DNA of 64,000 bases, taken from positions 103,081,400 through 103,145,399 of the forward strand of contig CM043700.1 in assembly GCA_023935145.1 (NCBI GenBank). Reading direction: 5' to 3'. The notes beneath the pieces were generated by a model. It was not told the DNA's origin, ran no database searches, and saw only the letters and a list, made by a program, of their open reading frames with translations. Below, in pieces: positions 47,041 to 57,076 of this stretch. Origin of the DNA: Bretschneidera sinensis (lineage: Eukaryota; Streptophyta; Magnoliopsida; Brassicales; Akaniaceae). Within the stretch, counting starts at the first letter, position 1; each line of letters starts with the position of its first letter. The position numbers and the translations under genes were made by a program.

Positions 47041-48581
47041 ATATAATAAATCCGTCTGAATATTAACTCACCAGCTATCTGTTCTGCCTGCTATCTGAAA
47101 TCATTTAACATTGAGGGATGAGTTTCATAAGCTTAGTGAATTAAATTTACTAGAAGTATTCAATTCATATAAATAATCTTTTAATATTTAATCATTTATA
47201 TATCATATAACTTGATAATAACATTTTACTATCACTACACATATCATAAGTCTTATTCTCTATCAATCTCTTCTTCTTATATATTTGTTCACCTTAAGAC
47301 CATCAATTGTCTCATAATTACCTCATTATGAGGTTCATAGCATATAGTCTACCATTTAGATAGTTCTTATCATTCCACACTTCCATGTTTCTTTTCTCAC
47401 CATAATTGTCTCTCTGTGAGACTCATTCATCTATAAATAAATTTACAATAACAAAACAACACTTTAGTATTTCAGTAATCAAATCAAAATTTAAAACAGA
47501 TGCAATGCAATGAATTTTTATTAGGGAACGTCTTCCCACATGTCGACATGTTTTTATCTTAGACCGGTTGCCTTCCCGGTTCTTTTATTTCATTTAGACT
47601 GGCCCCCTCCTAGTTCTTTCATTTCATGCATATGCATATGAACAATGATATCAAATATGCATATGAACAATAATATAACAACAAGCATGTATTCAGACAT
47701 TAAATTTGGCTATCCTGAATTTTTCTCAAATTACTATTTGATCAATTTAACTAACTTCTTCTCCTCATACATCACATCAATTTATCGACCATAACTCATC
47801 AAGAATTTCATTTATCACCTTCATTATTAAATCGACTCATTATTCCAATAATATTACTTCTCATATAATAACTTTCCACATACCAATTATACCTATCATA
47901 CCCATCAAACAATTTTAATCTATTATCAAATCATAAGTTAATAATTTATTCAAATATTATCACTATATATTTCATATTTATCTTGATTACTTAAAGTAAA
48001 TCTAACTCACCACATAGCACTTAAAGCTACCAATGGATCACCTCCTTGCCTTTCCTGCTCCTCTCAGCAATTTCTCTTGGTTGCTTATCGTCAACACCTG
48101 ACATAATATTCATATTAAATTCTAATTTATTCTTCAATTCTTCCATAATTCACACCCTTTAAAAATTCTCACTTTGAATTCTGGGAAATTTCATTTATGG
48201 TAAATTTCAAAAATAAACTTCACGTTATTACCATCTGTTTCTCTTAGAGCTTCATGTGATTTTCTATAAAATTCTCCCGTAAACCCCTTCAAAATTTAAC
48301 TCTTTCAATCTTTCTTTTGGTCCCCAAGTATTTAAAGAAATAGAGTAGTTTTGATTTGAGATTATAGAAAACCAAACAGGATTTGGTAAAACTAATAAAA
48401 CAATTCAATATAAATAATAAAATTCTGCTGCACAGTTCACCGCTTTCCACCGTTTTGCACCTGTCCATAATTGATTAGTGTCCATGGCTTTGGTGTTGAT
48501 GCAACACCTGGACTTCCAGGTGTTTCACGCTGCCACCTCTTTTTTTTTATTTAAGAATTATTTTATAAAAATTAAATCTTT

Positions 48582-48622
<41 letters not shown>

Positions 48623-48686
48623 TTAACTCCATGTCGTATTTATTAAATTACTTATTTACTCTTTCTTTACGAATACAAGTATTACA
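47041..48686 (-). repeat. Element 3b, 3' LTR, proximal piece
   Basis: It continues the LTR begun at 34,318 after removal of 3a. It starts in the middle of the LTR (AATAAATCCGTCTGAA) directly after CTTAC. A long (TA)n run lies at about 48,583-48,620. It ends GTATTACA, followed by the purine-rich tract (minus GGTGGGTAGGAT) at 48,687-48,698. Confidence 0.9.
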
Positions 48687-48698
48687 ATCCTACCCACC

Positions 48699-50096
48699 TT
48701 ACAAAAATTTCATCCCCAAAATTTCCTTACCTAATTCATGAAAGAGTTGGAGGTATTCTTTCTTCATTTTTGCTTCATGCTCCCAAGTGAATTCTTCGAC
48801 ATCTTTGTTCTGCCATAATATTTGAATCAAAGAAATGACTTTATTGCGCAAGACTTGTTCCTTTCTGTCTAGAATTCTGACCGGTACTTGCATAAAGTCA
48901 AATCTTCCTGAAGTTCTATCGCCTGATTCGAGATACTATGGGATTCATCGTGTAAGTACCTTCTCAAAAGTGACACATGAAACACATTATATAATTGTTT
49001 TAACTCTGGAGGTAAATCCGATCTATATGTTACTGGTCAACTCTCTCAATCACCTCATATGGCCCCACAAATCTCGAGCTCAACTTTCCTTTCTTTTAAA
49101 CCTCAACATGCCCTTCCACAGGGACATCTTCAAAAATACCCAATCACCAACTTGAAACTCGGGAGGTCATCTTCTATTATCAGCATATCCTTTATGTCTG
49201 TTCTGTGCTGTTCTAAGGTTCTCTCTAACCAGTTTAATCCTCTCAGTAGTCAGATCTATCATTTCTGGGCCAAATATCTTTCTCTCTCCAACTTCTTCCC
49301 ACCATACTAGAGTTCTACACCTTCTACCATATAAGGCCTCAAATGGTGCCATCCCAATACTAGTTTGATACTGATTATTGTATGCAAACTTGATCAAAGG
49401 CAAATAAGTATCTCAGCTCACTGAGAAACTCAATACACTTGTCCTCAGTATATCTTCTAGTATTATGATGACTCTCTCTGTCTGCCCATTAGTTTGTGGA
49501 TGAAAAGCTGTACTAAACTGAAATTGCGTACCCATAGCTTCTTGGAAACCTCTCCAAAATCTAGAGGTAAATCTAGAATCTATATCTGATACAATACTTA
49601 AGGGTACTCCATGTAATCTTACAATCTCCGTTACATACAATTCAACCAACTTTTCAGGACTCCAGATAGTTTTAATAGGAAGGAAATATGAAGACTTAGA
49701 AAGTCTATCTACTATAACCCATACAGCATTGTGACCCCTCTGGGTGCGGGAAAAACCAGAGACAAAATCTATACTCACATTTTCCCATGGCCACTCAGGT
49801 ATTGGAAGAGGTTGTAATAAACCTGCTGGATGTCTATTCTCAGACTTCACTTGTTGATAAGTCATATATCTAGAAATATGTTCTGCTACATCATTCTTTA
49901 TCCGTGACCACCAAAAAATTTGTCTCAATCCCATATACATCTTTTTATTTCCAGGATGCATGGAATATATAGAATCATGAGCCTCCCTTAGTATCTCATT
50001 TCTCATCTCCACATCATTGGGAACATAAACTCGATGCCCTAATACCACCATACCATATTCTCTAATTCTAAATTTAGTTGGCTTCCCACTCAACAC
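48699..50096 (-). pseudogene. Element 3b integrase and chromodomain
   Basis: Integrase motifs on the minus strand: HPGNKKMYMGLRQIFWW and YQQVKSENRHPAGLLQPL (zinc finger part), VSIDFVSGFSRTQRGHNAVWVIVDRLSKS and HGVPLSIVSDIDSRFTSRFW (Asp residues), and FHPQTNGQTERVI (Glu). SIGMAPFEALYGRRCRTL follows (49,403-49,167). A chromodomain (PVRILDRKEQVLRNK, ILWQNKDVEEFTWEHEAKM) lies at 48,893-48,699 and overlaps the polypurine tract at its end. The chromodomain would guide insertion to marked chromatin. Frameshifts lie near 49,410 and between 49,167 and 48,900. Confidence 0.88.
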
Positions 50097-50359
50097 TTCC
50101 CGTCTGATCTTCTCTATCCCCTCATCTCAACCCTGCATCTATAATAAACGATCAATAATAAAAGATTGTACCACCATATTTTCCATCAATACTCCTCTAT
50201 CATTGAAACTCAACTGCATCCTTATTCTTCTTAATTCTATCATCAAGCTAGTATTATGACTTCCAATAGTAGCTAATCTCCCTGTAGCCTTTCTACTCAA
50301 TGCATTAGCTACTAAATTATCCTTTCCTGGATGATAATGAATGGTACAGTCATAATCAC

Positions 50360-51833
50360 TGATGAGAGTCATAAAATGCATCTAAACAATACTTAATTGT
50401 TAGCATTTTAGGGTTGATCGAGGTTGGAATTACACTTTTATACCTTAATAACTCTAAAGTGTTATTTTTGAATCGTTGACTTATTTCAGTGCATTTTCAG
50501 GTACTTTGAGCTTAAAAAAGAGATAGAAAAGCTATCATCATTTTAAACATGAAGCTTCAATGAATACTCGAGTGAGATAATTGTCGCGGAAAGGCCAAGA
50601 TGAAGAGAAACCAAGAAAGGAGTTTCACTAAATTGCCAAAATTGCCCATACCGGTCAGTCTTTTTTGAAAATTAAACTGTATTGATTTAGGAAGAACCAG
50701 GAGATAAGCCATATATGCTTAGAAAGATCCGGAAGTCTATTTTTTGGAGAAGTTTATGGTTCATAAAATGATTTTTCTAAAGAAAGTTATGGCAGTTTAA
50801 GTAGACAGAGGTCAGGCTGTGTGGGCTGTACGGGATTTCAGTGTGAGCAGAAGTTTTTAGGCTTAAATCCCACATCCCACATCGGTTGGAAACACATTTC
50901 TATATCCCACATCCCACATCGAATTGGAAACACATTACACTCGTGGTATTTCCCTATAAAAAGCCTACTCCACTTCAGCTTTTGGAACCATCGGAGAATC
51001 TGAGATCATCAGAAAGTGAATCCAGAGGGCCATTAGGAGGAATCCGAAGTACTTTTGGAGGGCAAGTTGAGGAATTGCCGAAGCTTTCGCTACCAAGGGG
51101 AAGATGGTTGTTGAGAGGCAGAAGGTAACTCGAGGACGCATGAGCCCATGGCCAGCTAGTCTCCAAGCAAGGCGAAGGGATGAATCCCTAGGTGTAGTTG
51201 TTCTTATTTTCCTTTATTTGATTCAGTTGTAGTTTGGTATTATTTTCATTAAAAATTGTTATGTTTTATTCTTTAATTTAATTAGTAGATTTCTTATTAT
51301 TCCGGTGATTGCATGCTTCTTTTCCATATAAGTCTAGTCATGCTCTTCTTATGTGTATCTATTTGGGTGTGATTGAGTCCTGTAGATCTCTTTTATAGGT
51401 TTGTCTATTGTTGTGGTATTGTCATTTAGATATATCGTCATCTTTTGATAATTTATAAGTTAGGTCATGTGTGCTTGAAAGTAAAGAATAATTCATATCA
51501 ATTACATTAAAGTTTATACATGCGCTTTAATTGAATATTTGTCGATTGCCTGTTTGGGATGTGAAACTTACAATCGAGATAAAAACAACTGAATCAAGTT
51601 AGGATTAGGGCAACGAACCTAGGGAGGATTTTCAGAACCTTGTTGTTTCTTTATTATATTATCCATCAATTATTTACACAATTTTCACACAATCAATAAT
51701 TCAGATTTTGTCATTTTAACTTTTATCGTTTGTGTTGAGGTTTACACCTTCTTTTGTAATTAGATTGTTTCCCTGTGGAATCGACACCCCAAAGCTGTAC
51801 TACAATTACCATATTATACTTTGGGCGTAATCA
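50360..51833 (+). mobile_element. Solo LTR with mosaic structure
   Basis: 1474 bp, TGATGAGAGTC to GCGTAATCA, flanked by ATCAC (50,355-50,359 and 51,834-51,838). The first 180 bp and the part from about 51,180 match the LTR of element 1. The middle (about 50,615-51,110) matches the U3 and promoter of element 4. Orientation is opposite to all the large elements here. No internal region remains. Confidence 0.88.
50911..50961 (+). promoter_or_regulatory. USE plus TATA pair in the solo LTR
   Basis: ATCCCACATCG at 50,911-50,921 precedes TATAAAA at 50,955-50,961 by 33 bases. A further exact USE copy lies at 50,874-50,884 in a local duplication, without a well-placed TATA. Confidence 0.6.
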
Positions 51834-53289
51834 ATCACTAATCAACTCTATCCACCTCCTCTGCCTCAAATTCAACTCCTTCTGGGTCGGTAAATACGTC
51901 AAGCTTTTATAATCAGTAAAAATTTCACAATTGGCTCTATGTAGATGATGTCTCCAAATCTTCAAAGTAAAAATTATGGCAATCAATTCTAAATCATGGG
52001 TCGGGTAATTCTTCTCATGGTTCTTTAATTGCCTAGATGCATAAGCTATAACTCTCCCATGTTGCATCAACACACATCCCAACCCTTGATGTGATGCATC
52101 ACTGTACACCACAAATCCTTTATCAACAGAAGAAAGCACTAATACCGGGGCAGTGGTCAATTTTTATTTGAACAACTGGAAACTTCTCTCACATTCCTTT
52201 GATCACCTAAACTTCACGTCCTTCCTGGAAAATCTAGTCAATGGTCCAGCAATCATAGAAATTTTTTGGATGAATTACCTATAATAACCAGCCAACCCCA
52301 AAAAGCTTCTAACTTCAGTTACACTAGTGGGTCTTTCCCAATTCAACATTACTTCTACTTTTTGTAGGTCAACTGTTATTCCCTCTCCCAACACAACATG
52401 CCCCAAGAAAGATATTTCACTAAACCAAAACTCACACTTAGAGAACTTTGCATATAATTTCTCTCTCCTCAGAATTTCCAACACTATCTCTAAATGTTGC
52501 GTATGCACCTCTTCATTCTTGGAATATACTAGAATATCATCAATAAACACAATCACAAATCTATCCAAGAATGGTTTAAACACTCGATTCATTAGATCCA
52601 TAAATGCTGTAGGAGCATTAGTCAGCCCAATGGCATGACCAGGAACTCATGATGGCCATAACGTGTCAAAAAAGCAGTCTGAGGCACGTCCCCCTCCTTT
52701 ATCCTCAATTGATGATAGGCTGATCTCAGGTCTATTTTAGAAAACACCATAGCTCCCTGTAACTGTTCGAACAAATCATCTATCCTGGGTAAATGATATC
52801 TATTCTTGATGGTGATCTATTCAACTGTCTATAATCAATACATAACCTCATTGTCCCATCCTTCTTCTTGACAAACAATATAGGGGCTCCCCAAGGTGAC
52901 ATACTAGGTCAAATAAACTGTTTATCTAGCAACTCCTGAAGCTGAACTTTCAACTCTCTCAATTCAGCTGGTGCCATCCTATAAGGTGCTATAGATATGG
53001 ATGCTGATCTTGGAATCACCTCAATAGAAAACTCAATATCCCTATTGGGAGGCAAACCAGACAACTCTTCAGGGAATACATCAGAAAAATCTTTTATTAC
53101 CAAGATTTCTTCTAACTTTCTACTCTCCCTACTAGAATCCACCACATATGCCAAATACCCCTCACAACCCTTCTTTAACCATTTACTAGTAGTTAAGACA
53201 GAAATAAGACAGTTCGTAAGTATCTTACATTTTCCCTGAAAATTAAACTCTTCCTATCCATGTATCTTGAACACCACATTCTTCCTAAA

Positions 53290-53757
53290 ACAATCTACCC
53301 AAGCATGATATGCTGATAACCAATTCATCCCCAGAATTAAATCAAAATCTGTCATATCTAAAGGCAATAAATCAACTTCATATTCTCTATCAACCACATA
53401 AATCACACAACTTTGATAAATTGTCCTGACAATAACCCTATCCCCAGTAAGAACCTAAACAATAATAGCATGCATAAAAGGACTAGCACTAGCATCAATA
53501 GGTTTTATATAAACACTGGATGTGAAAGAATGGGTTGCACCAAGATTAATCAATAATCTAGCAAGCCTATCAAGAATAGATACCATACTCATAACAACAT
53601 CAGGAGTGGCTTGTGCATCTTGTTGGATCAATGCATAGACTCTGCTGTCTTTGAACTGAAACTGGCTACCACGTCCTCTCTCAGCTATTGATCCTCGACC
53701 TCTACACACTCCCTGATCCACCATCTTTCTCCACCGATTTTTTTCCCACACTTCCAA
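53290..53757 (-). pseudogene. Element 3b protease
   Basis: The frame 53,757-53,455 reads through FKDSRVYALIQQDAQATPDVV to LLINLGATHSFTSSVY, the chromovirus protease active site with Asn replacing the catalytic Asp. The rest continues to about 53,290 in other frames. The Asn change alone would inactivate the enzyme. Confidence 0.82.
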
Positions 53758-53819
53758 CGCCTACGTCAGCAGATTTCCTCACTGGATAATCTGTAGCAAC
53801 ATGTCCTCCCTTACCACAT

Positions 53820-55038
53820 ACAAAACATATCTGCATAGGGAAATTGACAAATGCCCCATCTAATTACATCTGAAGCATACCCTTAGCTCTCGATCATACA
53901 TTAGATTACCACTTCCCCTTGGTGGCATACTTACTCCTCTACTATAACTCCTACTTCCCATAGCCTGTCTCCCGAACCTAGGGGTCCCACCGGTATTACT
54001 CTGAGTGACAGAAGCAACAGATCCTACTTGCCTATGGCTTTGCACTACAAATTCTTGTGACAAAGAACACCCCCTCCAAGGTGGTCTTCTACCCTGCACA
54101 CTCATACTGCCACCACCTCTAGGTCCCTCAAATCTAGACCTCTTCAACCACTCCCTCTTACCTTTAAACTCCATCAAATCTTTCTCAATTTGTAATGCTT
54201 TATCCACCAGAATATCATAATTTCCAATGCCTATATAAGAGAGTTTAGTCCGAATGTCATAGTGTAATCCGTCTAAAAATCACTTACATTTTCTCTCCTC
54301 TGTAATCACTAATTCAGGTAAAAACCTTGACATGACTATGAATCTACTATCATATTCAGCCACTGATAAATTACCTTGCTTTAGATGAATAAAATCTCTC
54401 TCTTGTTGTGCCTGAAAGGTATCTGGATACTTCGCAAAGAATTCATCCTTAAACTTACTCCAAATTAAAGGTTGTTCTACCTGTGTACTTACCTTGGGAA
54501 AAATATCCTCCTACCATTAAGAAGCCTCACCCTCCAGTATAAATGAAGCAAAAGCAACCTTCTGTCTATCTGTCACTGGTAAGACCTCAAAATATTTCTT
54601 GACATGTCTAATCCACTGCTTAGCTTCTACAGGATTTAAAGATCCTCTAAAAGACTGGGGTTTAAATTAAAGAAATCTCACAAAACACCCACCTTGCATC
54701 TAATATGCAAACACATCTTCTCCCTCATGAACCTCTTGTCTCACCACATCAGGTTCTATTCTACCTCTCTCCTCTAATCTCTTTTGCAAATTATCAACCA
54801 TTTCTTTAGCTGCATTCATCCTCTCTAGGGCATGCTCAAGAGTTTATCTCAATTCATCCCTCTTAACCTCAGATTCTCTCCTAGCTCTACTAGTACCTAC
54901 CGCACTATCAATCTATTCCCTCATAGGAACCACAGACTCAACTTCCTCCTCTGCTTCAGTTCTTCTAAATATTGGGAGTCTACCATATCCCCTCTGATTC
55001 AGAACTCTAGCACTAGCTCTAGCACATCCACGTGCCAT
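53820..55038 (-). pseudogene. Element 3b gag
   Basis: The start is an ATG at 55,038 (MARGCARASARVLNQRGYG). The capsid domain is readable with scattered stops (SLNPVEAKQWIRHVKKYFEV, ERDFIHLKQGNLSVAEYDSRF, about 54,640-54,330). The frame 54,207-53,860 covers the basic C-terminal linker and the zinc knuckle CFRCN..GH (about 53,870). The last Cys falls after a stop. Confidence 0.8.
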
Positions 55039-55124
55039 CCTCAGACTCTGCATTAAAATATAGTTTATTTAGATCTTCCACTTCTTTAAGTTCTTATGCA
55101 GTCTACAGAATCATAAAACCTAAT

Positions 55125-55136
55125 GTTCTGATACTA
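55125..55136 (-). other. Element 3b primer binding site, tRNA-iMet
   Basis: The minus strand reads TAGTATCAGAAC, two transitions away from TGGTATCAGAGC, and lies 4 bases from the LTR. Confidence 0.78.
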
Positions 55137-55140
55137 AAAT

Positions 55141-57071
55141 TGTAAAGACCTATCCCGAGTTGACCACTCCAGAGACAATGTCATCACATTTTGAAAATCC
55201 CAGCACGACACATATATGCAACAATAAAAATTTATCAACTGCAATATTTACATCAATCCTCAACCCTTAACAGGTGAGATACGTCGTTCAGATCTCAGCT
55301 TAAACATTGTATACACCATAATATGCATGAATATTTACAAATATATTTTTCTCATTAATCTGAGGATGTGGACCACGTGAGGGATGAGCTTCACAAGCTC
55401 AATGAATTAAATTTACTAAAATTATTCAATTCGTATAAATAGTCTTTTAAAATTTAATCATTTATATCTTATATAACTTGATAATAGCATTCTACTATCA
55501 CTACACATATTATAAGTCTCATTCTCTATCAATCTCTTCTTCTTATATATTTGTTCACATTAAGACAATAAATTTCTCATAATTACCTTGTTATAAGGTT
55601 CAAAGCATATAGTCTACCATTTATATAGTTGTTATCATTCCACACTTCCATGTTTCTTTTCTCACCATAATTGTCTCTCTGTAAGACTCATTCATCTATA
55701 AATAAACTTATAATAACCAAACAACACATCCGCATTTCAGTAATAAAATCAATATTTAAAATAGATGCAATGCAATGAATTATTATTAGGGAACATCTTC
55801 CCATATGTCGACATGTTTTTATCTTAGACCGGCTGCCTTCTTGGTTCTTTTATTTCATTTAGACCGGCCTCTTCCTGGTTCTTTTATTTTTAGTATATAC
55901 CGGCTGCCACGGTTTTTGTTTATTTCCTGCATATACCGGCTGTCACAGTTTTTCATTTAGACCGGCTCCTTCCCGGTTCTTTTATTTCATGCATATGCAT
56001 ATGAACAATGATATGAAATATGCATATGAACAATAATATAACAACAAGCATATATTAAGACATTAAATTTAGCTATCCTGCATTTTTCTCAAATTACTAT
56101 TTGATCAATTTCACTAACTTCTTCTCCTCATATATCACATCAATTTATCAACCATAACTCATCAAGAATTTCATTTATCACCTTCATTATTAAATATACT
56201 CATTATTCCAATAATATTACTTCTCATATAATAACTTTCCACATACCAATTATACCTATCATACCCATCAAACAACTTTCATCTATTATCAAATCATATG
56301 TTAATAATTTATTTAAATTTTATCACTATATATTTCATATTTATCTTGACTACTTAAAATAAATCTAACTCACCACATAGCACTTAAAGCTACCAGTGGA
56401 TCACCTCTTTGCCTTTCCTGCTCCTCTCAGCAATTTTCTCCTATTGCTGATCATCAACACCTAACATAATATTCATATAAAATTCTAATTTATTCTTCAA
56501 TTCTTTCATAATTCACACCCTTTGAAAATTCCCACTTTGAATTCCAAGAAATTTCATGTATGCTAAATTTCAAAAATAAACTTCACGTTATTACCTTCTG
56601 TTTCTCTTAGAGCTTCCTGTGATTCTCTATAAAATTCTCCCGTAAACTCCTTCAAAATTTTATTCTTTCAATCTTTATTTTGGTCCCCAAGTGTTTAAAG
56701 AAATAGAGTAGTTTAGATTTGAGATTGAAAAAAACCAAACATGAATTGGTAAAACTAATAAAACAATTCAATATAAATAATAAAATTTTGTGGCACTGTT
56801 CACCACTTTCCACCATTTTGCTCCTGCCCACAATTGATTAGTGTCCATGGCTTTGGTGTTGATGCAACACCTGGACTTCCAGGTGTTGCCCGCTGCTATC
56901 TTTTTTTTTTCTTTTATCTTTTCCTTTTCCCTTTTTTTTCCTTTGTCTGGATGAATTTTTTTTAAGAATTGTTTTATAAATATTAAATCTTTCGCATATA
57001 TATTATTTTAACTCCATATCATATTTATTAAATTGCTTCTTTACCATTTCTTTACGAATTCGGGTAGTACA
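55141..57071 (-). repeat. Element 3b, 5' LTR
   Basis: It begins TGTAAAGACC and ends GTAGTACA, followed by GTAAC (57,072-57,076). It is 1931 bp; the split partner totals 1893 bp. The (TA)n tract is almost absent here, unlike in the other LTR copies. Confidence 0.9.
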
Positions 57072-57076
57072 GTAAC

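Larger units (their letters stand above)
50139..53160 (-). pseudogene. Element 3b reverse transcriptase and RNase H, interrupted
   Basis: Reverse transcriptase: FSDVFPEELSGLPPNRDIEF and PYRMAPAELRELKVQLQELLDK (53,154-52,909), [17 protein letters not shown] (about 52,880-52,830) and the active site [12 protein letters not shown] with [12 protein letters not shown] (52,601-52,275). RNase [19 protein letters not shown] and [20 protein letters not shown] (52,160-51,840), then [22 protein letters not shown] (50,361-50,290). The RNase H frame is cut within ISDYDC by the solo LTR at 50,360-51,833. Frameshifts lie near 52,905, 52,630 and 52,200. Confidence 0.88.
34318..57071 (-). mobile_element. Element 3b: Tekay-like chromovirus, host of three nested insertions
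   Basis: It is flanked by GTAAC (34,313-34,317 and 57,072-57,076). The 3' LTR is split into 34,318-34,564 and 47,041-48,686 by element 3a. The internal region runs 48,687-55,140 and the 5' LTR is 55,141-57,071. Gene order gag, protease, reverse transcriptase, RNase H, integrase and chromodomain, together with a tRNA-iMet primer site, marks a chromovirus closest to Tekay/Del. RNase H is interrupted by a solo LTR. Confidence 0.9.

Noticed and set aside
50975..51166. Open frames in the solo LTR on both strands
   Set aside because: They overlap antisense in a non-coding LTR region homologous to element 4.
48699..55038. Endogenous pararetrovirus, considered because of the iMet primer site
   Set aside because: Paired LTRs, integrase, chromodomain and 5-bp target duplications identify a Ty3/gypsy chromovirus.
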